Positions 54,081 to 64,000 of a stretch of 64,000 bases of DNA are shown here, piece after piece (within the stretch, counting starts at the first letter, position 1; each line of letters starts with the position of its first letter). Source of the stretch: Hyposmocoma kahamanoa (lineage: Eukaryota; Arthropoda; Insecta; Lepidoptera; Cosmopterigidae); NCBI RefSeq assembly GCF_003589595.1, contig NW_020653726.1, forward strand, positions 16,417,486 through 16,481,485. The letters run 5' to 3'. A program made the position numbers and the translations under genes. The notes beneath the pieces were generated by a model that was not told where the DNA came from, did no database searches, and saw nothing but the letters and a program-made list of their open reading frames with translations.

Positions 54081-54858
54081 AATACTGAAGAAAATTTAAA
54101 TGGACCTATTATATGACTTTAATATCATGCAAAATGTTGCACGAAATTCAAATTAACCAATTAAAACGCTTTGATATCACGTGTAATGTAGTAGAAAATA
54201 TTAATAGACTAATCACATGGATTCAAACTAAATGATGATAGTTTGATTGGTGAAGTATTTTTATTTATTTCCATTAAAAAGTACGTATAGTGTTTTTTAA
54301 AGGTATTAATTCTAACATCTCACTGACTTTCACGTGATTTATATTTTGTCGGTTGTCCTAAAATTCCAATTACTTGAAATCCTAAACTTTCATTTGTAAC
54401 TTATTAGACCTTTTAAATCTATATTTTACAAAGTATCTAAACCAATAAACATCTAAAGTATGCTGAAAAGTTCGCTAAGTGTTATAGAGTCTTTATACCG
54501 GTATTAAACTTTTAAAGGTAAGCTTGTGAAACTTAAACAGGTAAAGCTAACCTTTGTTGTAGAACTTTTGACAGGTGAAAAGAAAGATAAGTTATAGCAC
54601 CTTTAATGGAATTATTAGTTCTTGAACGTCATGATGTATTGGGCTTATGTGCTTCCCTTAAGTAGATAAGTTTATATGAGTTTTCAAGGAACAAGTTATG
54701 TATTATATCAGTAAGATCAGTAAGGGTTTTTTCGGATCTAAATCGAGAATATTCGTCTTTTCAAACAAAAACCAACGTTTCGCGCCCTTTAAAGATCCTA
54801 TGATCACAGCTGACCACAGTACCTGTAAAATAGACATGCAGATCCGAAAAAATTGTTT

Positions 54859-54908
<50 letters not shown>

Positions 54909-55200
54909 TGTCATCGTCGGTTGCGCGGCGCACATGTCTTCACTTGGCTTTCAACTCGACCGGTTCCAAATCCACGCTCAATTAAGGCAAATTTTATATT
55001 TCACCTTGTATTGTTGTTTCAGTATGTAAGTACTCCATTTTAGGAGTCTTCTTAAGTATCCATTGTTTCCCAATAGTATTCTCAAAAAAGATAAAGTAGG
55101 TGCCTACGCATCTAATTAGGTGAACGACAATAGCTATAGAAATGGATCGCGAAATAACTAATTGGAGTCATTCAGATTCAATGTGTAAGAAAGATTATGA
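54081..55200. other. AT-rich; family J piece and TA microsatellite
   Basis: ACCAACGTTTCGCGCCCTTT at 54,770 is a family J fragment. A (TA)n tract of about 48 bp spans 54,863-54,910. The frames at 54,698-54,985 on both strands are TA-repeat translation (isoleucine-tyrosine repeats), not proteins. Confidence 0.55.
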
Positions 55201-55428
55201 AACATGTTACGCCCTCTTAGGCCCAAGCCCATATCTTTATATTTAAGTTTTTGTTTATAGTGCCCCTTCGAAGCAAGCCTGCACAGGTACCTTATTTAGT
55301 TAGGCCCTGACCCCGATCAGCCCGTTTACACAGACTTCATCAGCTACTCAATAGGTTAGTTAGTACCTTGTGACTATAGCCCAAGACCTCTCAATGTGAG
55401 AGGAGGCCTGCGTAGCAGTGGTACTATA
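55201..55428 (-). repeat. Family I repeat, compact copy
   Basis: ACGCCCTCTTAGGCCCAAGC, AAGTTTTTGTTTATAGTGCC, CCGTTTACACAGACTTCATC, TTGTGACTATAGCCCAAGAC and ACCTCTCAATGTGAGAGG match 59,161-59,602 in inverted form. CCTCTCAATGTGAGAGG is itself a hairpin. The copy abuts the poly(T) start of the next family A element. Confidence 0.65.
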
Positions 55429-55675
55429 TTTTTTACGATACATAGTGACGGGACGAAAAAGTCGTGCACTTACTTTGTGGTGACCGACACTCCTGTCTAT
55501 AACAGTTGCAGTGCCGCTTAGAGCTTTAAATCGCAAAGCTCTGAGAGGCATTGTGTGCCTGTAATTTCACCAGCCCCCTTACCCTTCAAAACCTCACATT
55601 ACCGCTTGGCGGCAGAAATAGGTAAGGTGGCAGTAGTTCGCTGGACAAACTTTTTCACGAGGAGCTCTACTGCTA
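55429..55675 (-). mobile_element. Family A copy interrupted by an RTE-like LINE
   Basis: Starts with a T-run, ATAGTGACGGGACGAAAAAG, then GCTTAGAGCTTTAAATCGCA, GTGTGCCTGTAATTTCACC, GCTTGGCGGCAGAAATAGGT and GGAGCTCTACTGCTA at 55,661-55,675. Its last bases reappear after the LINE at 56,395-56,412 (GGAGCTCTACTGTTACTAAA), showing where the element was split. Confidence 0.8.
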
Positions 55676-56394
55676 GTTCTTCTTCCTGTTCTTATCCCAC
55701 GCTTGGTGGGATCGGCATAACATGTATTTTTCCTCCACTCTCATTATCAGCCGTTATTTTTATACTCACACCTTTATTATCCATGTCATCTTTCACACAA
55801 ACCATCCATCTTTTCTTTGGCCTTCCTTTCCCCTTATATCTCTTCACATTTATACTAGCACTCTTCTCGTCACATGACATTCTTCCCTCTGCATGACGTA
55901 TCTATACCACATTACTCCTCATCTTTTCCGCCAATGGCGCCACTTTGAAACTTCCCCTGATATACTCATTCCTTGTCTTATCCTTTCTCGTCACTCCACA
56001 CATCCATCTCAACATTTGCATTTCCGCTACATGCACAGTTCCTTCATTCTCCCTTTTCATCGCCCAACATTCTGATCCATACAACGTGACAGGTCTAATC
56101 ACGGTCTTGTTTATTTTCCCCTTTAGCTTAAGGGGCATTCGCCGGTCGCAAATAGTGTCTGTGACTTGTCGCCATTTTACCCATCCTGCACTTATTATGT
56201 TCTTAACGTCCCGGTCTATTTGCTGTCGTTCCGTATTAACGAATCGAGGTACCGAATATCGGAGCAGACTGGTAGGGATACACCATCTAGGGCAATATTG
56301 GTAAAACTGGAGGTACCGCTAAAGTTGAGGAAAAGCTTCGGTTTTTGACCGGCTAATCCTTAACCCAACACTCTCCAGTCTTACCTGCCATTTT
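55676..56394 (-). mobile_element. 5'-truncated RTE-like LINE with 15-bp TSD
   Basis: The 719-bp insertion lies between GGAGCTCTACTGCTA (55,661-55,675) and GGAGCTCTACTGTTA (56,395-56,409), 14 of 15 identical. The element's 3' end is on the left: on the minus strand it finishes GATAAGAACAGGAAGAAGAA, a GAA-type tail instead of poly(A). It is 5'-truncated within the RT C-terminal region, the usual product of incomplete reverse transcription at the target. Confidence 0.82.
55692..56340 (-). pseudogene. RTE-like reverse-transcriptase C-terminal pseudogene
   Basis: Minus-strand order: KPKLFLNFSGTSSFTNIALD near 56,340-56,270, then a stop, RDVKNIISAGWVKWRQVTDT, ICDRRMPLKLKGKINKTVIR, PVTLYGSECWAMKRENEGTV, HVAEMQMLRWMCGVTRKDKT and FKVAPLAEKMRSNVV, and after a frameshift KRYKGKGRPKKRWMVCVKDD, MDNKGVSIKITADNESGG. 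YGSECW, EM.MLRWM.G.TR.D and GRPKKRW are hallmarks of the RT thumb and C-terminal region of endonuclease/RT LINEs of this type. No YXDD or endonuclease domain. The forward frames at 55,555-56,348 are its shadows. Confidence 0.85.
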
Positions 56395-56412
56395 GGAGCT
56401 CTACTGTTACTA

Positions 56413-56612
56413 AATACAAAAATAGCTTGTTACAACAGAAATATAGAACAAATTACAATTTTATAATTAGAGAGAGCTATAATTAATTATACATGCTCGT
56501 TTCTTGTACTTTTAACCCGGCCTTAATCTGAACGAGATATGTACGTCGAGGTCTACTTCACGTTTTCATTCAAAGTAAACAACAATAGCTTTGAAAAAAA
56601 CATTAGAATGAG
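56413..56612. other. No recognised feature
   Basis: Short AT-rich spacer between the family A remnant and family B. Confidence 0.4.
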
Positions 56613-56903
56613 TAGGTTCTCAATTAGACTGATTTTTTTTGTTTTCTTTGTATGTTACGTAATTTCTCTAACACTTGTGAACCGATAACGATGATTCTTT
56701 TTCATTGGAAATAGGGTACCTCAGCAGTGATATATAAATAATATGAAATAAAAATAAAAATAAAATGAATATTTTCATCAAATTTGAAGAGAATATTCTC
56801 CCTCTAAAGGTGACAAATTAGGGGATCAATCTAGTTTATCGGATTTCATCTACTTTCCGTTAACCGATTTCAACAAAACTTGGCAAATGGATGTACTTCA
56901 AAA
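56613..56903 (+). mobile_element. Family B, 5'-truncated, with AT insertion
   Basis: GGTTCTCAATTAGACTGATT, CACTTGTGAACCGATAACGA, GGAAATAGGGTACCTCAGCA, then an AT-rich insert at 56,732-56,765 (AATAAAAAT units), and CTTGGCAAATGGATGTACTT. Confidence 0.62.
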
Positions 56904-57151
56904 TTTCGATGACAGTTGTTTTTAAAATATATAATTTATCTTTCTGAAAGATTTTAAAGGAAATTTTTGTATAGGTAATTAAAATGTTTATAGGACTTTT
57001 TTTAAGTTGTTATGTTGTTGTTGTCGCGTGAGTTAGGTAGGTCACTGCCGAGAATATACAAAAAAAAAACTAAATTTTTAAGAATATTAATTAGTTCGAT
57101 AAATAAATTACTAGAATTAATTAAGTAACGTAAAACGGTCGGTGACTCTTA

Positions 57152-57304
57152 GGCGGTTATCACACTGTTACGCGACATGCGACGGTATGCGGAGCTGCGG
57201 TTTTTTGCACCGAAGTATCTCCGTTTGTATAGAAAACACGCGCCCCGTATAACACACTGACAACGCGTCTCCGCGCGGGAGTGCGGGGGAGTGTGATAAT
57301 CGCC
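57152..57304. mobile_element. MITE M (153 bp), TTA target site
   Basis: The ends GGCGGTTATCACACTG and, reverse-complemented, GGCGATTATCACACTC match at 13 of the first 14-15 bases. TTA flanks both ends (57,149-57,151 and 57,305-57,307), the 3-bp site of PIF/Harbinger-type elements. The interior is GC-rich (CGCGACATGCGACGG, CGCGTCTCCGCGCGGG) in contrast to AT-rich flanks. Non-coding. Confidence 0.75.
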
Positions 57305-57307
57305 TTA

Positions 57308-57940
57308 TTCAGTGACGGTGAGTTTATATCTGTCGTGTAATTTATATTCAGATTTATTTATAGTGCTGTGTTAAATTAAATACCTTTTAGTATTAATCAT
57401 GGACAAATAACTAAAATGGACTGCTAATCGCGATATAAGACAGCGTAGTCGGGTATAATAATATAGTATAAACCCAAGGAGGCTATCTATGTATAAACCT
57501 ATTGAAAGCTACAAATTATCAAAGCTATTCTAATTTCAAGCAATAACAAATAAATTAACTAGATTGCACTTATTATTTTATTTTGTTTAGGATTATCGCC
57601 ATCTACCCATATTAATTAGTTAGTAATACGCAATCTATTGACGATTTGTCAAAGTTCAGAAAATAATTTTAGCTCATGATTAGGTATTATTTGATTAATA
57701 TGACAAGGAAAGAAAAAAATGACTTCTAATATTTTATATTGAAGAGGTATTAATTGATGTCCACGGGCATTTAATGTCCAATATCCTACTTCCAGGATAT
57801 TGATCAGCGCCATCTGGATATAAGACCGATTCTGACATTTTTCGGAGTCACGATCAGTAGTATGTAGATTAGCACTCCTCTAGAGTTATTGGTCCCTGGT
57901 AGTAATTAGTAATAGACAAGTACTTAGTAAAAAGCAAAGC
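57308..57940. other. No recognised feature
   Basis: AT-rich spacer; no frame over 60 codons. Confidence 0.45.
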
Positions 57941-58183
57941 TGTGGTAGCCTAATAGTTTGACCTACCGCCTCTCAAACCGAGGCCGTCGATTCAAATTCG
58001 AGCTCCTACACCTGAGGTTCTCGGAATTGATGTGCAAAATTTAATTTGAAATTTGCCATGAGCTTTTTATGGAAAATATCGTGACGAAACCTGCAGTCGA
58101 AGAAGGTTCACAACCCTTGGAAAACGTGTGATGTCTGAGAGGCGACCCGTGCCCAGCATTGGGATATAAATGAGTTAATAATT
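57941..58183 (+). mobile_element. tRNA-derived SINE G
   Basis: A-box-like TGTGGTAGCCTAATAGTTTG, B-box-like GTCGATTCAAATTCGAGC, body CACCTGAGGTTCTCGGAATT, then GAAGAAGGTTCACAACCC and GAGGCGACCCGTGCCCAGCA. Length about 240 bp. Confidence 0.65.
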
Positions 58184-59040
58184 ATGAGTAGCCAATGACG
58201 TAAAACAAGTTTATCTTACAGACATATGATCTCACCATTCCGACTGTTTACAAGACTTTAAAATATCAAATGTAGTTAATATTTAACGAACAGTTTCAAT
58301 ACATACAAAATTTTCGTTCATTATAGAATAATTTAAAGCCATGTTATATTATTGTAATTTTCAAACTGGGACGGTAAATCCCCAACTACAAGGGATCTAA
58401 GTTTGCGGAAAAAATAGGGCGTACATGAGATGTAAATGCAAGTGGATGCCATTTAGGCTGGTCGTGACCATCATTTTTTACTTCCCATAAATGGGATAGT
58501 AATCCATGTAACACAGAGTTTTTTTATGACACTAAGTGACGGAACGGACCAGTGTCTATGTACCTCCATTCTTTCTTATAATTGACATATAAAATACCTA
58601 CGAAGTAAATATTTTTAAAACATGTATATGAAACGTGTTGAAGATACGGAGTAGATTCGGTAAGATGAATGTATAAAACATGTTTCGTTTTTTTTCACTG
58701 TAGTTAACCCATCAAAGTGAGCACTGTGTTAACTGTCGAAATCACGTTTGAAGTTGATATATTTGTACAAATTCAATATTAGAAAGGCAGGGGGTCTAAG
58801 TGGTCTACGAGATAATAAAGTTTAGGGATCTCTGCTTTAAAGTAAATGTAATAACTCTCTATTCATATTTCGAAACACACTAATCAAATGTTACGGCCGT
58901 AATTTGTTTTGAAGATATAACAAATTTAAATTACCAACCGAAATTCATTTTAAGTACACATTCAAAATGAAAAAATCTGTATTTTTACAAGATTATTGTG
59001 TAGATTAACTATTTTCGAGAAGACATTTTGTTTGTCATTA
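58184..59040. other. Mostly unassigned; A and O scraps
   Basis: A short family A start (T-run and GACACTAAGTGACGGAACGG) lies at 58,519-58,551, and an element O 3' scrap (AAGTGGTCTACGAGATAATA) at 58,786-58,843. Confidence 0.5.
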
Positions 59041-59155
59041 CGAGTCTCAGGGTGACGGGTGCAATGACAGTGTCCCTCAATCTTTGCAGTTTAAGGATCT
59101 GAGTGGCGATGCAACTGTCACGACTTCTTCGTGCTGGCACTTGATATCTTAAAAA
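59041..59155 (+). mobile_element. Family A, 3' part
   Basis: GTCTCAGGGTGACGGGTGCA, TTTGCAGTTTAAGGATCTGA and GGCACTTGATATCTTAAAAA. It ends immediately before family I, the same neighbour seen at 55,428/55,429. Confidence 0.68.
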
Positions 59156-59160
59156 CTATA

Positions 59161-59602
59161 GTACCACTGCTACACAGACCTCTCACATTGAGAGGGCTTG
59201 GGCTGTAGTCACAAGGTGCTTAGGGCATAATAATAAGTAAAAGAATGAAAAATATATAATAAATTAATATTATATCTAAAAAAAATAAAATATTCACAAT
59301 GAGGTATGAGTAACAACAATAGAGTCTGAGTTATAATAAAATCCGCTTGTTACTGCTACATAGTATGCTGTGGTAACCTGTAAGTGCGATATGTATAGTC
59401 TGGGGCTGTAGTCACCTTTTGAGTAGCTGATGAATTCTGTGTAAACGGACTGACCCCAATAAGGTGCCTATGCGAGCTTACTTGCACAGATAATAGGGCT
59501 CTTCTCGTATAACCAAGAAGTTGATATGGAAGGGACTATAAACAAAAACTTAAATGGAAAAATATGGGCTTGGTCCTAAGAGTGCGTAAGATGTTCGTCT
59601 CA
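59161..59602 (+). repeat. Family I repeat with internal AT insertion
   Basis: ACCACTGCTACACAGACCTC and GAGGGCTTGGGCTGTAGTCA at the left, TTTTGAGTAGCTGATGAATT and AAACTTAAATGGAAAAATAT at the right, matching 55,201-55,428 inverted. About 190 bp of AT-rich sequence (59,222-59,400) separates them. Confidence 0.62.
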
Positions 59603-60360
59603 TGTTTTTGTGAGAGAAAAGTGAATGTATCCGTCGGTTTAAAAAAGTTTTAATTCTGCCGTACAATTTTATTTACATATGACCTCACATGACTTTCAAC
59701 AGCAATATAGACGAAATTAGATACGAGAAAAAGCGGGTACTCTTAAATCTTTAAATTGATTCACCTTTACGTAACGTTTCTTTTGAGTTGTAATTTACGA
59801 GTCAACATTTGAAGGCCTGGGATGCTATATTTAATGTGTTATTGACAGATCATCCAACAAAATTTTACTGGAAGTGTCTAGACTAGGTTCTATAAAAACG
59901 TTGTTACATGTTGTTGAAGATATGTATGAGGATCGATAGCAAATGAAAGGCTGTGTCACTACCTACTAGTACCTACCCCGTTGAGAAAAGAACGTGAAGT
60001 CTATGTATGCATACAAATTTAATAGAACCAATAGAGCAATTGAAATAAAAAAAATATAGGTAAAAGTAATTATATTTTTCATGGCGTCCTGTTGAAATAC
60101 TTTCATAAATCTAAGTGTCGTAAAATACATGAATGATAATAATAACTTCGAGGTTTTAAAGAGATTTTGGTAACAGACAAAATATAAATATAGTCGGTTG
60201 CTTTTAGGTTAATAGCTGTTGAAATTCATTCGAACAATAGTCCGTTTGTTTTATTCTAACGTTGATGAATGATGAGTTTCTATTTGCTATATACATTACG
60301 TAATAAGTCTTTGTTAGTTAAAGTGAACTATTTCAAAATAATAATAATGTCACAATTATT
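59603..60360. other. No recognised feature
   Basis: AT-rich; nothing supported. Confidence 0.4.
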
Positions 60361-60445
60361 TGGTCTCAACCTAGGGAATTCCTTGTACTAAGAAATGTTT
60401 ACTTCCCAATTTCATCCTATCAGGAGTCGAACCCGGGATAGAGAT
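60361..60445 (-). mobile_element. tRNA-like SINE H fragment
   Basis: CAGGAGTCGAACCCGGGATA at 60,421 is the complement of a good B-box (GGGTTCGACTCC), preceded by a degenerate body GGAATTCCTTGTACTAAG. Confidence 0.45.
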
Positions 60446-60894
60446 TATCAATTTATATTACTGCTTATTTATTGCTATATATTTATTACAATAATGAATT
60501 ACCTTTGCCATTTGTTTTTTACTTACTTTAAATACTTGCAATAAAACTACACCGCAATATAAAACCTAGATATTTAAAATACTTCGTCAAATATTTAAAT
60601 CTATCATAACGATATGTAATTACGAACGCACTTAACGTACCACGCTCAAAATAGTTTCATATGACATCCCATCTAGCAACTTTATACCGCGCTATAGATC
60701 ACTTCAAATGATCATACTACGTGAGCTTGCGCAGGTCAGTAATCAAACGCGTTAAGAACGCTTATATAAACACTTTAACTAATGGCGCACTTCCAATTCC
60801 TAAGTACCGTTCATGTTTTGTAATCGATCTCTCTAATGTGTTCTTTTCACTTCAAAAATACATTGCGTTAAAATATAACACGTACATCATCGTC
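60446..60894. other. No recognised feature
   Basis: AT-rich. The 100-codon frame at 60,721-61,023 begins here but runs antisense through the LINE scrap, so it is not supported. Confidence 0.4.
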
Positions 60895-61280
60895 AGCACG
60901 CTAATTCTCCCGGTCTTGTGCCGCCCGCATCCAGCCACTACCGGCCATCTTTCTGACGGAGTCTATCTTGCGCAGGATGTCCTACACTATGTTTTACTAG
61001 ACGTGGTCACCACCCTAGAATAAGTCTGCTCGGCCCTCAGCTCTCCTGCAGACATGTCCGGTCCATTGGCACTTTAGCTTACTGATGTCGGTCACTTTAG
61101 GTCTCTGACGTATGACTTCACTAGGGATTCGGTCCATCAGAGAAACCCTAAACATAGATCGCTCCATTATACGCCGAGCGACTTTAAATTTGTGGGTTAG
61201 GCCTGCTGTTAATGTCCACATCTCGGCTACGTAGGATATAACTGGTAGAACGCACTGCTTGCGTTTCATGCCTTTGTTTT
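60895..61280 (-). pseudogene. LINE RT C-terminal pseudogene (WTLTAGLTHKFKVA type)
   Basis: The minus frame from about 61,280 reads KRKQCVLPVISYVAEMWTLT, AGLTHKFKVARRIMERSMFR, VSLMDRIPSEVIRQRPKVTD and ISKLKCQWTGHVCRRAEGR, then shifts frame to VRKMAGSGWMRAAQDREN, a stop, and DDDVRV. This is the ordered QCVLPV..YGAETW, ME RAM.GVS..DR, RTKVTD, LKWQWAGH and GW...AQDR series of a common insect LINE, distinct from the type at 55,692. RT core and 5' end are absent. Confidence 0.8.
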
Positions 61281-62018
61281 TAGATTTTGTGTGATCGACG
61301 ACTTGATAATGTGGCTAAACTTTCCGAATTCCGCTCGGCCCAAAAGAATTTCTATACAGTACATATTTTCACTCTTCAGATGACACCATCGTACTGCAGG
61401 GCAAATGCCGTTACCATTTCTCTACTCATCGCGACCTACAGCTAAATTGAGACGCCATCTTCTTCCGGGCCTTCCACGTTTCCGGCTTGTATTTTTGTGT
61501 GTGTGTTTTGTATTGTATTTACTTAGCGGTGGGCTGTGCCTATACCTTGCTTGACATGCGGCAGACATGTCCAGCTCAGTTTCATTTCTGGCGGGCGGTA
61601 TTTTGACCAAGGTCAATGATTTGCGGTTTGGAGCGCACTATACTGTTCCGCACGCGGTCTGATAGTTTTACTCCCAAGACACTGCCCTCTATACCTCCCA
61701 TATACACATTTCACATACTACATGCTTTGTCTATTCTGACTATGAGTATACACTGTTTTAACCTATAGAAAGAAAACGTATACAAAAACTTCTTCATTAG
61801 CTTTTCATTCAGTCTTCTTGAAACTTAGGCTCTCGAGAAAGGGGATATTGATTTATGTCATCGAATTTGGCAAACGTAATTCAGTTTAAAAGACAAATAC
61901 TAGAGCGTAACGGAGAAGCGTCGTTTTAGCAACCAATATATCTCGTCCGTTTCGACAGCTTCGCACTGCTTAGTCGACATAACGACGAATTATTGCTAGC
62001 TTGTTTCAGTTCACAGTA
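61281..62018. other. Unassigned; basic reverse frame 61,422-61,616
   Basis: The reverse 64-codon frame contains KRGRPGRRWRLNLAV, resembling a LINE GRP..RW element, but I cannot connect it in order with the LINE scrap at 60,895-61,280. Otherwise no feature. Confidence 0.4.
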
Positions 62019-62300
62019 GAGCTATGATAGCCCGGTGGAAGAAAGATTGCTTCTCAATTGAGAGGCTAATGGTTCGAGTCCTGGTGGCAGTACGTACCGA
62101 TGACTGTAATTTTTGAGTTACGTATCAGGTATCGGTCAAGGAAAACATCTACATTTACATTAAATCTACATGTTGAAGAAAGTTCACAATGTGTAAAGTC
62201 ACTAGGGCGCCTTGGCACAGCCTGCGGATTATGGCCTCAACCTTCTTCTTAGAGAATTTCGTGTCTAGCAGTGGAACGTATATTGTGTTGATGATGATTT
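62019..62300 (+). mobile_element. tRNA-derived SINE F
   Basis: A-box region GATAGCCCGGTGGAAGAAAG, anticodon-like stem TTGAGAGGCTAA, strong B-box TAATGGTTCGAGTCCTGG, body CAGTACGTACCGATGACTGT, ATTACGGCCTCAACCTTC-like tail and end TTGATGATGATT. About 280 bp; no 3' CCA or acceptor pairing, so not a tRNA gene. Confidence 0.7.
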
Positions 62301-64000
62301 AAAACATTAATAATAAATCTTTCTTCAATAACAACGATAAATTATAAAAATGGATGGTTGTTGTCTGAGCTACATTTCCTTGTACCTACTTCGCTGGCTT
62401 AGCGATCTTGGCATCCGACATCAAAGTATGAAAGGAATGCCTTTCGGTCTTGCCAATTCCAACCATTAGGGCACTTTCAGCTCCTTCTGGTCTTTGGTGA
62501 CTCCTTTTTGCGATTTCTCAGGTGACTCACTGCACTATGACTCATAGGTTCCTCCAGATACGCTGTTTTGGCAGCTCGGTTCTCTCCCATATTTTTTGAG
62601 AGAGGACTGAGCTGCCTCCTCTCATTGGTCCTAGAATCTTTCGCAATATCTTCCGTTCCGTCACTAATAATTTATATTCTTCCTCTTAGTTCTTCACGTT
62701 TCACAAAAATGCATAGCTTATAAAGTAACCCTATAAATTAGAACTTTCCTTAAGACGAGTAATATTTCATATTTAAGTGTCATTCAACACCAGCGCCATC
62801 ATTCAGGGTTCAAAAGCAAAAAGCTTTTATCTTTTTGGGTACAACAGCTCGACTACTTCAAGTTACTGCTGGCAATGATCCGTCATATTGCAATCAAGAC
62901 TTTTGCGATTCAGGCAAAGTGCAAGTTATTTCACCGTTCGGCCAATACAAGTCCAGAAATTTGAGCTACTCAGACAAATTCTGCGCAGTTATTTTGCCGT
63001 TATTTCGCTGTTAATTGCATCATATCATGCTATAAAAATTTCCCATAACAGATGTTGACTGTGGTAGGTCTGACTTACTCTGTACGCGGGCTAAGAAAAC
63101 ACACATTACCCACGAAGTGTGTATTCAGTTGTAGGTCCCAAAATGGTGATCACAGACACTATCTAAAATTGTAATACTCGAATTGTAATAATCGAGATAT
63201 ATTTAGAATTTTTAATTAAATATAAATAATATATGTATAACGACAAATAAATATAAAAATACTAATATAAAATCGATGTTAATCAATTATGTTCAAGTCT
63301 AAAATGTAAGTATATTAACTTGTTACACCTTTACGGGGTATCACATGCATGTACCTATTAAATCATCCTAAGGTTATCAATCTGTACCACGCATCCATGT
63401 TAAATGCAAAAGAAATCAATAAATCTCTGATTCGGCGGCGGCGGGAACTGTTCAAAATAAGTCCCTAGCTTCCGAATCCCAGGACCTCGCCATTTCGACC
63501 GCGACCGATACATAGTCGGAACTTGGAGCCGATGCTTTAAGCTTCGTTTATATTTTTGATTACAAAATCTTTTTCCAAAATAAATTAAATAAGAATTTAA
63601 AACAATTAAAATATACAATTAAATATGAAAATTAAAAAAAAAAAATAAAAATTTAAAAGAATAAATAAATTTAAACTGTGTATAACCATACTAAGAAAAC
63701 GGTCATGATTTAGGTAAATGAACTCCCTCAAAAAATAAATAACGCACGACACGATATAGACACTAAATTATAAACAACGTTTTGTGCGTGTACTAAGAAA
63801 TTTATATTTTTCTGAATTCTCTCGTCTCTAGCAGTGAGGCAACACAAATATCGGCATTTTAGGAACAGTTATACACACAAACAAAAGAGTAACAGACGTA
63901 TCAAGTGCTAGGCTTATACTTAAAATAACAACTAGAAATTTAATATAGACAAAGAATGATGTAACAGTGTTTTTTCCTTCTCCACCATAAGAAATTTGCA
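62301..64000. other. No supported gene to the window end
   Basis: 62,380-62,650 is GC-richer and contains GCAGCTCGGTTCTCTCCC...GGACTGAGCTGCC, an imperfect inverted pair that may be part of an unplaced element. The reverse 72-codon frame at 63,400-63,618 ends in a proline run from GGCGGCGGCGGG and has no domain. The rest is AT-rich. Confidence 0.4.

Noticed and set aside
54698..54985. 95-codon plus frame and 76-codon minus frame
   Set aside because: Both translate the TA microsatellite (alternating isoleucine and tyrosine) and a family J scrap.
55555..56348. Several plus-strand frames of 60-119 codons
   Set aside because: They are shadows of the minus-strand RTE-like RT pseudogene.
23581..59155. 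Regularly recurring family A copies as a CRISPR-like or satellite array
   Set aside because: Spacing is irregular, orientations are mixed, copies are 300 bp and poly(A)-ended: dispersed retroposons.

Overview
This window looks like non-coding, repeat-dense DNA from a moth or butterfly. It is AT-rich with homopolymer and TA tracts. It has short TTAGG-type tracts (the telomere unit of most insects), a 243-bp Helitron-type insertion whose 3' end (GACGAAGTCGCGGGCA...AGCTAG) I recognise from Lepidoptera, degenerate mariner, RTE-like and CR1/Jockey-like elements, and many tRNA-derived SINEs. No bacterial-style operon, CRISPR array, rRNA or stand-alone tRNA gene is visible. I could not support a single host protein-coding exon. 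The longest open frames (100-145 codons) are transposon debris, antisense shadows of it, or unrecognisable.

Interspersed families (letters are mine). A is a ~300-bp SINE-like element with a poly(A) end, about 21 copies in both orientations, roughly one per 3 kb. B is ~440 bp, ends AACCGACTTCAAAA, five copies. C is a ~245-bp TIR element ending GGTAACCTATCAC that carries a TTAGG-like tract. D is a 315-bp element with an internal tRNA-like segment; one copy has a perfect 13-bp target-site duplication (TSD). E, F, G and H are other tRNA-promoter SINEs. I is a ~230-bp repeat. J has a core GGGCCCGAAACGT. N is a foldback MITE with CGTCCGTCCG ends. K, L, M, P, R, S, T and U are single-copy TIR or foldback elements.

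Layout. 0-9 kb: an R1-like LINE scrap between two direct repeats, a nested B/C composite (2.87-3.51 kb), a family A copy split by an N MITE (4.5-5.0 kb), the complete D copy (5.84-6.15 kb), a Jockey/CR1-like RT scrap (7.7-8.1 kb) and MITE K. 9-21 kb: SINEs, the near-perfect palindromic MITE P (13.85-14.14 kb), LINE ends at 17.2-17.8 kb and a complete B. 21-36 kb: MITEs L and T, a CR1-like 3' end (26.7-27.2 kb), a 240-bp long inverted repeat (27.3-27.54 kb), a complete but dead mariner with TA duplication (30,081-31,364), foldback U and the Helitron (35,163-35,405). 36-52 kb: LINE scraps, element R, B, J, a 32-bp perfect palindrome, C, a 50-bp degenerate repeat set, and a probable 251-bp solo LTR (51,129-51,379). 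52-64 kb: a 5'-truncated RTE-like LINE inserted into a family A copy with a 15-bp TSD (55,661-56,409), MITE M, two copies of I, another LINE end at 60.9-61.3 kb and SINE F.

The genes do not form a system. The coherent story is layers of nested insertion and decay. A gene-poor intergenic region, a very large intron or a degenerating sex chromosome would all fit; the sequence alone cannot choose. The best second-look items are the long inverted repeat at 27.3 kb, the D element whose promoter lies in its middle, the nested A/RTE insertion with its TSD, and the intact-ended MITEs.
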